13,008 nt of DNA from NCBI GenBank assembly GCA_003242315.1, contig QGUY01000099.1, positions 1 through 13,008 on the forward strand, given 5' to 3'. How positions within the stretch are numbered: the stretch's first letter is position 1; every line of letters starts with the position of its first letter. The DNA comes from Bacteroidota bacterium (lineage in GTDB: Bacteria > Bacteroidota > Bacteroidia > Cytophagales > Cyclobacteriaceae). The position numbers were made by a program, and so were the translations under genes. The notes beneath the pieces are model-generated. The model did no database searches. It was not told the DNA's origin and saw nothing but the letters and a program-made list of their open reading frames with translations. Below are positions 1 through 7,046 of this stretch, piece after piece.

Positions 1-126
1 GTATATTGTCACGCGAAAAGGAAAAACCTTGTGTTTTTCCCTAATGATACCAACTTCCACGTGCCAACGCGTCGCGTCAGGGAACAGATGGAACGCTTGC
101 TTGAAATAATCCGAGATCGCTACTGA
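1..126 (+). CDS. C-terminal fragment of an unrecognised protein
   Basis: Frame 1 is open from the first base to a TGA at 124-126 and gives 41 residues ending MERLLEIIRDRY. The start lies outside the window. The tail looks like an amphipathic basic helix (VRREQ-type charge pattern with LLEII), typical of the end of a soluble protein. I do not recognise the family, and 41 residues are too few to assign one. The stop lies 6 bases before the ATG of the GH3 gene, and the only purine-rich stretch that could serve as its ribosome binding site (GAAAGG, 125-130) overlaps this stop. Translational coupling and a shared operon are therefore likely. That the frame is coding is inferred from its protein-like composition and its tight junction with the next gene. 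Confidence 0.55.
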   Translation, partial: VYCHAKRKNLVFFPNDTNFHVPTRRVREQMERLLEIIRDRY

Positions 127-132
127 AAGGCT

Positions 133-1239
133 ATGCTGCTAATAAGAAAAATTGTCGCCGCCTTCATGATGATGATTCCCGTGCTTGTTTGCGGGGGTCA
201 GGCCGTCGACAGCCTGGACATCAAGATCGGCCAGATGATCCTCATCGGTGTGCCGGGTACCGGAATCGACGACGCTGTCATGGCCGAAGTAAAGCAAGGC
301 AAAGTCGGCGGCATCCTGTTCTTCGAGAAGAATATTCCTCCTACAAATTCCTTTGATGCCTTTAGCCGTGTCATCTGGCAATACCAAAGTTCCGCGGCAA
401 TCCCGTTGTTCATGTGCATCGATCAGGAAGGAGGAAGAGTGAACCGATTGAAAACGAAATACGGATTCCCGCGCTCGGTTACCGCTGCGGAGATGGGTGC
501 AGCGGAAACAAAGGACACGGTACGATACTATGCGAGGACCACGGCAGCAACGTTAGCAGGGCTGGGACTCAACGTCAACTTCGCGCCTTGCGTAGACCTG
601 GCGTCAAATCCCGATAATCCTGTTATTGCCAAATTCGGCAGAGCCTTTTCCGCAGACGAAGTACGCGTAACGGAAAGAGCGGCCGACTTTATTCGCGAGC
701 ACCGGAGGTTAAATGTGATCACTGTGCCGAAGCATTTTCCGGGCCATGGCAGTTCGGATGCTGATACGCATCTGGGGATGGCGGATGTTACAGCTACCTG
801 GGAGGAGCGGGAACTGGTTCCTTACCAACATCTTATCGAACAGGGACTGGTCGATGCGGTAATGTCTGCGCACATTGTAAACCGGAAGCTTGATCCTGAA
901 GGTCATCCGGGTACGCTTTCAAGCGCCATGCTGGACGGTATGCTGCGAAAGAAGCTGGGCTTCGATGGTGTAGTTTTCTCGGACGATATGCAAATGCATG
1001 CTATCACGCGGCATTACGGGCTGGAGCAGGCTATCCAACTGGCGATCAGTGCTGGCATCGATGTAATGACCTTTTCGAACAACATTAAGCAAAGCGAGGA
1101 ACGCACGGTCGACCGGGTGCACCGTGTCATCAAAGATCTTGTGCAATCGGGCAAGATCTCGAAGGAACGAATCGACAAATCCTATCGCCGCATTATGGCT
1201 TTGAAGCGGCAATACCTGTACGACGATGTCAACCGATAA
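133..1239 (+). CDS. Secreted glycoside hydrolase family 3, beta-N-acetylhexosaminidase (NagZ-like)
   Basis: 368 residues, the size of single-domain NagZ-type GH3 enzymes, which remove terminal beta-N-acetylglucosamine from peptidoglycan fragments or other glycans. Visible motifs in family order: IDQEGGRVNRL (about 96-106, substrate pocket), FAPCVDLASNP (150-160), KHFPGHG (200-206) with the Asp-Thr-His triplet at 211-213 that supplies the NagZ Asp-His acid/base dyad, and GFDGVVFSDDMQM (277-288), where Asp284 is the expected nucleophile. All expected catalytic residues are present. The N-terminus (MLLIRKIVAAFMMMIPVLV, then GGQA) reads as a signal peptide, so the enzyme is probably exported, unlike the cytoplasmic NagZ of enterobacteria. 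Cys20 follows VLV rather than a proper lipobox, so lipidation is doubtful. The Gfo/Idh/MocA gene begins 12 bases after the stop. Family assignment is firm; exact substrate is inferred. Confidence 0.92.
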   Translation: MLLIRKIVAAFMMMIPVLVCGGQAVDSLDIKIGQMILIGVPGTGIDDAVMAEVKQGKVGGILFFEKNIPPTNSFDAFSRVIWQYQSSAAIPLFMCIDQEGGRVNRLKTKYGFPRSVTAAEMGAAETKDTVRYYARTTAATLAGLGLNVNFAPCVDLASNPDNPVIAKFGRAFSADEVRVTERAADFIREHRRLNVITVPKHFPGHGSSDADTHLGMADVTATWEERELVPYQHLIEQGLVDAVMSAHIVNRKLDPEGHPGTLSSAMLDGMLRKKLGFDGVVFSDDMQMHAITRHYGLEQAIQLAISAGIDVMTFSNNIKQSEERTVDRVHRVIKDLVQSGKISKERIDKSYRRIMALKRQYLYDDVNR

Positions 1240-1251
1240 ATCGCGGTACGT

Positions 1252-2238
1252 ATGAAACTTCGCTGGGGAATTTTTTGTACGGCAAAGATCGGCCTTAACA
1301 AGGTGATTCCGGCCATGCAACGGAGTAGTCTTGGCGTTGTGACCGCCATTTCATCGCGATCAAGTGATCGTGCGCGCGAAGCCGCGCAAAAAGCTGGAAT
1401 ACCGAAAGCTTATGGTTCCTATGAGGAACTGCTAAGCGATCCTGATGTTGACGCGATTTACAACCCGCTGCCCAATCACCTCCATGTTCCCTGGTCGATC
1501 AAAGCGCTGGAGGCAGGCAAGCACGTCTTGTGTGAAAAGCCGATCGGAATGGATGCCGCTGAAGCGGAACAGTTGCGTGATGCAGCGCAGCGTTTTCCGA
1601 ATCTCAAGATTATGGAAGCGTTTATGTACCGACTCCATCCGCAATGGGTCAAAGCAAAAGAGCTTGTGCAAAGCGGGGCGATCGGTAAGGTACAAACCAT
1701 CCATTCATTTTTCTGCTACAACAACACTGACCCGGCGAATATTCGCAATAAAGCCGATATCGGAGGAGGTGGGCTAATGGACATTGGATGCTATTGCATT
1801 TCACTGTCGAGATTCATCTTCGACGCGGAGCCCACTCGCGTACTTGGTGCTATCGAAATAGATCCCGGGCTTGGCACCGACATCCTGACTTCGGGAATGC
1901 TGGAATTCGAAAACGGTACCGCCACGTTTACGTGCGCCACCCAACTGCATCCCTATCAACGCGTGAACATTTTCGGAAACAAGGGGCGCATTGAAATTGA
2001 AATTCCGTTCAACGCTCCTCCGGATAAGCCCACGCGACTTTGGCACCACGATCAGACCGGAACGAACACAATTACTTTCGATGTATGCGACCAGTACACC
2101 ATTCAGGCCGACGCGTTTGCCCGCGCGGTTCTTGAAAACACGGCAGTTCCTACCAGCCTGGATGACGCGGTTGCCAACATGAAAGTGATTGACGCAATTC
2201 GAAAGAGCGCCAGCGGGAAGCATTGGGTGACACCTTAA
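1252..2238 (+). CDS. Gfo/Idh/MocA family NAD(P)-dependent oxidoreductase
   Basis: 328 residues, normal for the family. The N-terminal Rossmann fold opens with RWGIFCTAKIGLNKVIP (4-20), the GxxxTAxI form of the dinucleotide-binding turn found in the dihydrodiol/xylose dehydrogenase branch. DAIYNPLPNHLH (67-78) and CEKP (94-97, with the conserved Lys96) follow. The C-terminal alpha/beta domain carries EAFMYRLHPQW (122-132) and GGGGLMDIGCYCIS (171-184), with Asp177 and Tyr181 in the expected active-site region. Members oxidise or reduce hydroxyl groups of sugars, inositols or dihydrodiols in the cytoplasm. There is no signal peptide. Being 12 bases behind the GH3 gene suggests co-transcription and perhaps sugar metabolism, but the substrate cannot be read from the sequence. 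The stop is 6 bases from the stop of the convergent ispH, with no room for a private terminator. Confidence 0.93.
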   Translation: MKLRWGIFCTAKIGLNKVIPAMQRSSLGVVTAISSRSSDRAREAAQKAGIPKAYGSYEELLSDPDVDAIYNPLPNHLHVPWSIKALEAGKHVLCEKPIGMDAAEAEQLRDAAQRFPNLKIMEAFMYRLHPQWVKAKELVQSGAIGKVQTIHSFFCYNNTDPANIRNKADIGGGGLMDIGCYCISLSRFIFDAEPTRVLGAIEIDPGLGTDILTSGMLEFENGTATFTCATQLHPYQRVNIFGNKGRIEIEIPFNAPPDKPTRLWHHDQTGTNTITFDVCDQYTIQADAFARAVLENTAVPTSLDDAVANMKVIDAIRKSASGKHWVTP

Positions 2239-2244
2239 CGCAAC

Positions 2245-3471
2245 TCAGGTTGTTTCCATTTCCTGCATCACTTCTGCAAGCGGTGTCGCTTCCGGATAGT
2301 AAGATAAAATCTTCAGGATAACCCGGTCTACCAGGGTGTCCGGGCATGAGGCGCCGCTCGTAAGGACAATGCGGACCTTTTCTTTCTGTGGCAGAAATCC
2401 CGTTGAGACCTGCCGTTCCCTGGTGTGGATGTTGAAGTGATGGATTTCAGAAGGTGACGCAATCTCTCGCTCGGATTCAATGAAATAGGTATTGAACGCG
2501 CGTTCACAGAGCTCGACGATGTGCGATGTATTGGAGCTGTTATATCCCCCTACCACAATTGCGAGATCAGCAGGTGTCTCCAATAGCCTGTAAGTAGCCT
2601 CCTGGTTATCGTTCGTGGCATAGCACAAGGTATCGCGCGTGTCGGCAAAATGTTCGCGAAGATTCTCCGCGCCGTATACTTTGATCATGAGCTCACGGAA
2701 GTAGGTTGCTATTTCCTGTGTTTCCGTGGCTAGCATGGTGGTCTGGTTTACAACACCGACGCGTTGCAGGTGTTTCTCCGGTTGAAATCCTTCTGAATAA
2801 CGCTGCGCAAAGTCGGTATAGAATTCGTGATATGGTCGCTGGCCTGTGATGTACTCACCGAGACGCTTCGCTTCTGTTAAGTCGCGAACGATCACGGATT
2901 GACCGTGGCTGGCGCTATGCGAGAATGTCGCGCGTGTTTCTTCATGTCGCGGCCTGCCGTGAATAATGATGGTATAACCCGCATCGGCAAGTTTCTCTGA
3001 TCGGTTCCATACCTTCTCGACAAACGGACAGGTAGTGTTGTATTGTTCTACCTGAACGCCTCGCTGCCGGAGGCGCTCTTCTATTTCTAGTGTAGTACCG
3101 AACGCAGGTATGATAACGATGTCGTCAGGAAGAATTTCCTCCCAGGGGATGAATTGCGTGCCATCGGTGTCCATGATGAACTTAATTCCCCGGTTACGCA
3201 GATCGTTGTTGACTTCGGGGTTATGGATCATCTGACTGAGGAGGAAGACGCGTCGGCCGGGATTTTCATCAAGTGCCCGGTAACTGATTTCGATGGCGTT
3301 TTCTACGCCGTAGCAAAATCCGAAGTGACGAGCGAGATAAAATGCTACGGGTCCGAAATCCAGACAGCTGGGCGTGAAATCCTGCTTGCGGGGATCCCGC
3401 ATTCTGCGAATCTCCTTAATCCGGCCCGTAATGGATGACCGGTAATAAACCGGAATATCAAACTTCTTGAT
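2245..3471 (-). CDS. ispH: 4-hydroxy-3-methylbut-2-enyl diphosphate reductase, long Bacteroidota form
   Basis: This is the last enzyme of the MEP pathway and converts HMBPP to IPP and DMAPP using a 4Fe-4S cluster. Numbering from the ATG at 3402 (385 residues), the cluster cysteines are Cys30 (HFGFCYGV), Cys125 (NTTCPFVEKVW) and Cys260 (DTLCYATNDNQ). The active-site loop is GRPRHEETRAT, with His153 and the proton-donating Glu155. The phosphate-binding motif GGYNSSNTSHI is at 285-295 and TSGASCPD at 348-355. The frame stays open above that ATG, and codons 3403-3471 encode IKKFDIPVYYRSSITGRIKE..., which matches my recollection of the N-terminus of long Bacteroidota IspH proteins. The residue aligned with their initiator Met is encoded by ATC (3469-3471), preceded by AGGAG (3476-3480). 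No ATG, GTG or TTG exists in this extension. I extend the gene to 3471 (408 residues); the fallback start is ATG 3402, with AAGGAG 9 bases upstream. Confidence 0.9.
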   Translation of the reverse strand: MKKFDIPVYYRSSITGRIKEIRRMRDPRKQDFTPSCLDFGPVAFYLARHFGFCYGVENAIEISYRALDENPGRRVFLLSQMIHNPEVNNDLRNRGIKFIMDTDGTQFIPWEEILPDDIVIIPAFGTTLEIEERLRQRGVQVEQYNTTCPFVEKVWNRSEKLADAGYTIIIHGRPRHEETRATFSHSASHGQSVIVRDLTEAKRLGEYITGQRPYHEFYTDFAQRYSEGFQPEKHLQRVGVVNQTTMLATETQEIATYFRELMIKVYGAENLREHFADTRDTLCYATNDNQEATYRLLETPADLAIVVGGYNSSNTSHIVELCERAFNTYFIESEREIASPSEIHHFNIHTRERQVSTGFLPQKEKVRIVLTSGASCPDTLVDRVILKILSYYPEATPLAEVMQEMETT

Positions 3472-3494
3472 GGCGCTCCTCTCTTTTCTACCCG

Positions 3495-3502
3495 CAAAGG
3501 TA
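3495..3502 (-). promoter_or_regulatory. Candidate Bacteroidota -7 box for ispH
   Basis: The minus strand reads TACCTTTG, an exact match to the Bacteroidota -7 consensus TAnnTTTG. Transcription would start near 3488-3490, giving a leader of about 17 bases to the candidate AUC start, or about 87 bases to ATG 3402. No TTG-type -33 element is seen at the usual distance; that region is instead occupied by one arm of the inverted repeat at 3519-3552. Assigned by consensus match only. Confidence 0.45.
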
Positions 3503-3518
3503 GCACAATGTTTCTTTT

Positions 3519-3552
3519 ACCGTACAGCGGTCCGCAGGACCTCCTGTACGGT
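3519..3552. repeat. Nested inverted repeat upstream of ispH
   Basis: ACCGTACAG (3519-3527) is perfectly complementary to CTGTACGGT (3544-3552). Nested inside, GGTCC (3529-3533) pairs with GGACC (3537-3541) around a GCA loop. The unpaired bases are C3528 and T3542-C3543. On neither strand does it end in a T tract, so it does not look like an intrinsic terminator. It lies between the terminator of the small gene and the ispH -7 box and covers the place where the -33 contact would fall. An operator for a dimeric regulator, or a structured DNA element, are the plausible readings. Confidence 0.6.
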
Positions 3553-3567
3553 GGTATTATCGATCAG

Positions 3568-3595
3568 ACAAAAAGACCAGGATGTTATCCTGGTC
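3568..3595 (-). terminator. Rho-independent terminator of the htrA-small gene unit
   Basis: A perfect 9-bp stem (GACCAGGAT, 3575-3583, with ATCCTGGTC, 3587-3595) closes a 3-base loop. Read on the minus strand, it is followed at once by five T residues (3574-3570) and then GT. It begins 10 bases after the stop codon of the 58-residue gene on the same strand, exactly where that transcript should end. Confidence 0.85.
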
Positions 3596-3605
3596 CCTGG
3601 TTGAT

Positions 3606-3782
3606 TTATGCGGCCCTGGAGAGCATATCCTCCGGGACTCTGTTTTTCCTGACTTCTTTCTTTTCCAGGTCAAACCACATGACCTCCACCGTTTTGTTCC
3701 GGATGTACCGGAGTACTTCCATCACCCTGCCATCGATTTTGCTTCTCACTCGCTCACCTTTCTTAAAAAGTCTCCTGCTCAT
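3606..3782 (-). CDS. 58-residue basic protein, YodC/DUF2158-like
   Basis: An ATG at 3780-3782 opens a 58-residue frame ending in TAA at 3606-3608. The sequence begins MSRRLFKKGERVRSKIDGRV and contains the pattern GxxVRxK..G..M.V....V.V.WFD (about 9-38). That resembles the small SH3-like YodC/DUF2158 proteins, although the C-terminal half (KKEVRKNRVPEDMLSRAA) is more charged than usual. It is strongly basic and has no signal peptide or membrane span, so it should be cytoplasmic. The start lies 19 bases after the htrA stop on the same strand, and an intrinsic terminator follows 10 bases after its own stop, so it is very likely the last gene of the htrA transcript. The context makes it a real gene; the family label is a by-eye resemblance and the function is unknown. 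Confidence 0.75.
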   Translation of the reverse strand: MSRRLFKKGERVRSKIDGRVMEVLRYIRNKTVEVMWFDLEKKEVRKNRVPEDMLSRAA

Positions 3783-3801
3783 ATAGCATAGGGGTTATTG
3801 T

Positions 3802-5289
3802 TTACTTTCTGAATGAATATAGAAACTCCCTTGGGAAGTCTTCGTAAGTTCCCGAGAGCGTTACTATTTCACCCTCTTTGATTTTTTCCAAAGCCTTGTT
3901 GAGATCTTCCGGTGAATTCACTGGTGTATCGTTCACCTTGGTGATGATGAAGCCTTCGCGGATGTCGGTGTAACGCGCAACCTTGCCGGTACCTCTGCTT
4001 GTGACAATCACTCCATTCTTGAGATCAAGCTTCTTCAATACACTCGGCTCAGCCGGTTCCACCGTGATGCCCAGCGCAGCCAGGCCTTTACGTTCCTCAA
4101 CCTTCACAGCAGCGACCTCGCCCTTCCGGTTCTTGAGTACCACGTCGAAGTCGAGCTCCTTGCCGTTTCGGTTGACGGTCACTTTAACTTTATCGCCGGG
4201 ACGATGACGTCCTATGGTCTCGATCAGCGCTGAGTTGTTGGGTATTCTCAGCCCATCGATCTTCACGACAACGTCGCCCGGCTTGATGCCAGCATCGGCG
4301 GCAGCGCTGTTTTCTGAGACGCTTTGCACGTAGGAACCTTCAAAGACTTTGAGGTCGTGTTCCTTCGCGAGCTGACTATTGACATCTGCGATGCTGACGC
4401 CCAACCATCCGCGCTGAACAACACCGTAGTTCAGAAGGTCTTCGACAATCTTGCTCACAATATTCGACGGAACAGCGAACCCATAGCCCGAGTATGCTCC
4501 CGTCGGGCTGGCGATGGCCGTGTTGATGCCAAGCAAACCACCGGAGAGATCAACCAATGCGCCACCGCTATTGCCGGGGTTGATGGCTGCATCTGTTTGA
4601 ATGAACGATTCGATTGCTGTGCTGCCTCCTTCACTCGAGCTCGGGATGATGTTAATCGCCCTTCCCTTGGCGCTTATGATGCCTGCCGTAACGGTCGAGT
4701 TGAGGTTGAACGGGTTACCCACTGCGAGAACCCATTGGCCTACCTTCGCTTTGTCAGAATCCACAAATGCCAGGTGGGGAAGACCCTTCTCTGCAATTTT
4801 TATCAGCGCAATATCCGTGTCCGGGTCGGTGCCCACTACCTCCGCCTTGAAGCTCCGGTTGTCGTGAAGAGTGACTTCTACGATTTCCGCATCCTGAACA
4901 ACGTGATTATTTGTGACGATATATCCGTTGGGATTGATGATCACGCCGGAGCCTGTGCTTTGAAGGGGCCCGCGATTCATCGGAGGCGCCCAGTCGGGAA
5001 AGAAATCGCGGAAAGGGTTGAAATATTGAGGATCACGCTGTGCCGTGGTCCTGCTTCGCGTCGAGCGGATGTGCACCACGGTCGGTGTGACTTTTTCTGC
5101 CACTTCGGTGAAGTCGAGAGGTATAACCTCCCCGGCCTCATTTACGTGATATGCCACCTGGGCCGTAGGGACGCCGTCGCTATAGTCCAGCCGGACCACG
5201 CGCTCGTCCTTATCCAGAAGTTCGTACGTTCCAACCGTGATCCCGCTACCCAGTACAGCAGCCAAAAGCAGTGAACCGAATCGTTTCAT
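3802..5289 (-). CDS. htrA: HtrA/DegP/DegQ-family periplasmic serine protease with two PDZ domains
   Basis: 495 residues from the ATG at 5287-5289. A frame start further up is a GTG at 5329-5331, which would add 14 residues ahead of a well-formed signal or anchor (MKRFGSLLLAAVLGSGITVG), so the ATG is preferred. The trypsin-like domain spans about 60-285, with catalytic His129 (TNNHVV), Asp159 (DTDIALIKI) and Ser241 (GNSGGAL); VGQWVLAVGNPFNL and GYGFAVPSNIV are also typical. PDZ1 is about 295-386 (RGWLGVSI, AGIKPGDVVVKIDG) and PDZ2 about 404-480 (ALGITVEP, REGFIITKVNDTPV). Such proteins degrade or hold misfolded envelope proteins as oligomeric cages. The 284 bases upstream are otherwise empty, so regulation is probably from there, but no convincing promoter is seen; the best is TTAATTTG on the minus strand at 5391-5398, one mismatch from consensus. 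The 58-residue gene follows in the same transcript. Confidence 0.96.
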   Translation of the reverse strand: MKRFGSLLLAAVLGSGITVGTYELLDKDERVVRLDYSDGVPTAQVAYHVNEAGEVIPLDFTEVAEKVTPTVVHIRSTRSRTTAQRDPQYFNPFRDFFPDWAPPMNRGPLQSTGSGVIINPNGYIVTNNHVVQDAEIVEVTLHDNRSFKAEVVGTDPDTDIALIKIAEKGLPHLAFVDSDKAKVGQWVLAVGNPFNLNSTVTAGIISAKGRAINIIPSSSEGGSTAIESFIQTDAAINPGNSGGALVDLSGGLLGINTAIASPTGAYSGYGFAVPSNIVSKIVEDLLNYGVVQRGWLGVSIADVNSQLAKEHDLKVFEGSYVQSVSENSAAADAGIKPGDVVVKIDGLRIPNNSALIETIGRHRPGDKVKVTVNRNGKELDFDVVLKNRKGEVAAVKVEERKGLAALGITVEPAEPSVLKKLDLKNGVIVTSRGTGKVARYTDIREGFIITKVNDTPVNSPEDLNKALEKIKEGEIVTLSGTYEDFPREFLYSFRK

Positions 5290-5573
5290 ATGACTATATC
5301 TCTTAATGATTTGAAATACATTAAATGCCACTTTGCGTGGTGCAAAAACCGGGCAAACTATCGGGCCGGTAATTCTGTCAGCCCGACGTGCAAATTAATT
5401 ACGAAATATTTCGGATTTTAGTTTCCCTCATTTCACGAACGGCTTTTCCGCGGGCCGTGAGCACCCGAACGGTTATTAGGTAAAAAAGTTCTAGCCAAAA
5501 TTGCGGTATTTTCTTCTGAAGATTAGACCCCCAGCCAACTTTTACGTTTGAAATTACGTCAGTAGCATGTACG
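5290..5573. other. Intergenic region between htrA and the small membrane protein gene
   Basis: The 284 bases between these divergent starts hold no other open frame that I consider coding. They contain a perfect 12-bp palindrome, CGAAATATTTCG (5402-5413), an AT-rich stretch around it, a short inverted repeat TTTGC/GCAAA at 5332-5346, and a TACGTTTG box on the plus strand. Promoters for both flanking genes must lie here. The palindrome sits upstream of the weak htrA -7 candidate and could be an operator, but 12 bp is short enough to be chance. Confidence 0.4.
5543..5550 (+). promoter_or_regulatory. Candidate -7 box for the small membrane protein gene
   Basis: TACGTTTG matches the Bacteroidota TAnnTTTG consensus exactly and lies 23 bases before the ATG at 5574. 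A transcript would start near 5555-5558 with a leader of about 17 bases. There is no clear -33 element. An 8-base degenerate motif occurs by chance fairly often, so the main support is its position relative to a protein-like frame. Confidence 0.35.
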
Positions 5574-5726
5574 ATGTCGCAGGTTTACCACACACCGCCC
5601 CCACCTATGGAAAACAGGCAATCGTCCGAGCGATCCTTGCGGCGCCTGAAACGGTTGCTGTACTTTTGGGTGATCCTCTTTCTGGCTGCCATGCTGGTTT
5701 CATTCTTTGGCCGAGGCATGCTATGA
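5574..5726 (+). CDS. Predicted 50-residue single-span membrane protein
   Basis: ATG at 5574-5576, TGA at 5724-5726. The product starts MSQVYHTPPPPMENRQSS, has a basic stretch (ERSLRRLKRLL, about 19-29), then a hydrophobic helix of about 17 residues (YFWVILFLAAMLVSFF, about 30-45) and ends GRGML. Positive charges before the span predict an N-in, C-out topology. A -7-like box lies just upstream. The overlapping frame from ATG 5567 (71 residues) has no such organisation and would run into the convergent M20 gene, so I prefer this one. No family is recognised. Reality is inferred from the charge and hydrophobic layout and the otherwise empty gap; a chance frame remains possible. Confidence 0.5.
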   Translation: MSQVYHTPPPPMENRQSSERSLRRLKRLLYFWVILFLAAMLVSFFGRGML

Positions 5727-5741
5727 GCGCCGTCGGCGGAA

Positions 5742-7046
5742 CTACTTGCCAGCTGAATACATGTAGTGCAGCGTCACGTTAAGCATCGCCTTCAGTCCGG
5801 TGATGAGCGCCGATTCGTCGATCATGAAATCCGGAGTGTGGTGTGAAGGCGTGGTGTTAGGATCTAAGTCTGGCGGCCGTGCCCCGACAAAGAAGAAAAA
5901 GCCTGGGACCTTTTCCTGGAAGAAGGCAAAGTCTTCAGCACCAGTTACAGCATTAATTCGCACAACCTTATCCTTTCCCGCGGCTCGCTCCAAAGCGGGT
6001 AGCATGCGTGCAGTGAGGTCAGGGTCGTTATAGGTTACGGGCGTCTTGCCGTCGAACGTCACCTCGGCCACAGCGCCAGCAGTCTCTGCGATACCAGTCG
6101 CGATGCGTCTTATCTTTTCATGAACAGTGGCCTGCATTTCCTTATCGAGTGTGCGAATGGTGCCCGACATCACTGCTTCTTCCGGAATGATATTCTCGCG
6201 GATTCCGGCATTAATGCGAGCCACAGTTACCACCACTGGTTCATGGGTGAGGTCCATCTGCCGGCTGACGATGGTCTGAAGCGCGTTGATAATCTGAGCA
6301 GAAACTACAACCGGATCTACGCTCATCCACGGAGCAGCGCCGTGTGCCTGCCGACCTTTTACTTTAATGGTGAACCAATCGGAAGCAGCCATCATCCCGG
6401 CCTCTTTGTAGCTGATCGTGCCGAGTTTACTTATGGACTGGATGTGCATGCCGAAAATGACATCGACCTTGGGGTTTTCCAGTACGCCTTCTTTAACCAT
6501 AAGCTCAGCGCCACCTTCTTCACCAGGCGGTGGACCTTCTTCTGCCGGTTGAAAGATGAATTTCACGGTCCCCCTAAGCTGATTTCGGTTCTTTGCCAGA
6601 ATCTCTGCTACGCCCATAAGTATGGCAACGTGTGTATCATGACCACAAGCGTGCATCACACCGGTCTCCATTCCTGCGTATGTTGCCGTCACGTTGGACT
6701 TAAAGGGAAGGTTGTTCCGCTCCGTAACGGGCAGTGCATCCATGTCAGCGCGCAATGCGATCACCGGCCCGGGCTTGTCGCCCTTCAGCAAACCTACTAC
6801 TCCGGTATGCGCAATTCCTGTCCTGGTTTCAATACCGAGGGATCTCAAGTGCTCTGCTACCTTTTCAGCGGTTTTGAATTCCCGGTTGGACAGTTCTGGA
6901 TTCTGATGAAAATGACGTCTCCATTCAATGACCTTCGGTTCGAGCTCTGCCGCCATCTTGTCAATTTTGGCTTGAAGCGATGGGCTCACTTGCGCCTGCG
7001 CGGTGAGAACGGTGCAAAAGAAAGTCAGGAAAAAGAGTCGGTTCAT
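5742..7046 (-). CDS. Secreted M20D-family amidohydrolase / carboxypeptidase
   Basis: 434 residues from the ATG at 7044-7046. The frame extends 19 residues further up, but those lie before a clear signal peptide (MNRLFFLTFFCTVLTAQAQ), so this start is chosen. Zn/Mn ligands of the M20 fold are visible: HACGHDTH (132-139; Cys134 and His136), PAEEG (167-171; the catalytic and metal glutamates), FGMH (His201) and the C-terminal SHHTPDF. RADMDALP lies at about 99-106, and the dimerisation-domain motif GRQAHGAAP at 231-239. These are the marks of the M20D group (hippurate hydrolase, N-acyl-amino-acid amidohydrolase, IAA-amino-acid hydrolase), which hydrolyses N-acylated amino acids. With a signal peptide, it should act in the periplasm or outside. 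The true substrate cannot be told. It is monocistronic as far as the window shows. Confidence 0.95.
   Translation of the reverse strand: MNRLFFLTFFCTVLTAQAQVSPSLQAKIDKMAAELEPKVIEWRRHFHQNPELSNREFKTAEKVAEHLRSLGIETRTGIAHTGVVGLLKGDKPGPVIALRADMDALPVTERNNLPFKSNVTATYAGMETGVMHACGHDTHVAILMGVAEILAKNRNQLRGTVKFIFQPAEEGPPPGEEGGAELMVKEGVLENPKVDVIFGMHIQSISKLGTISYKEAGMMAASDWFTIKVKGRQAHGAAPWMSVDPVVVSAQIINALQTIVSRQMDLTHEPVVVTVARINAGIRENIIPEEAVMSGTIRTLDKEMQATVHEKIRRIATGIAETAGAVAEVTFDGKTPVTYNDPDLTARMLPALERAAGKDKVVRINAVTGAEDFAFFQEKVPGFFFFVGARPPDLDPNTTPSHHTPDFMIDESALITGLKAMLNVTLHYMYSAGK

Noticed and set aside
3508..3786. 92-codon plus-strand frame covering the small gene and its terminator
   Set aside because: It runs through a perfect terminator hairpin of the opposite strand, and its product looks random. 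The 58-residue minus-strand frame fits its surroundings much better.
4324..5274. 316-codon open frame on the plus strand opposite htrA
   Set aside because: It lies wholly antisense to the htrA protease domain, has abundant Cys, His and Arg with no domain pattern, and is explained by codon use of the real gene leaving the opposite frame open.
5567..5782. 71-codon plus-strand frame overlapping the small membrane protein
   Set aside because: It overlaps the end of the convergent M20 gene and lacks organised composition; the 50-codon frame from 5574 in another phase is more protein-like.
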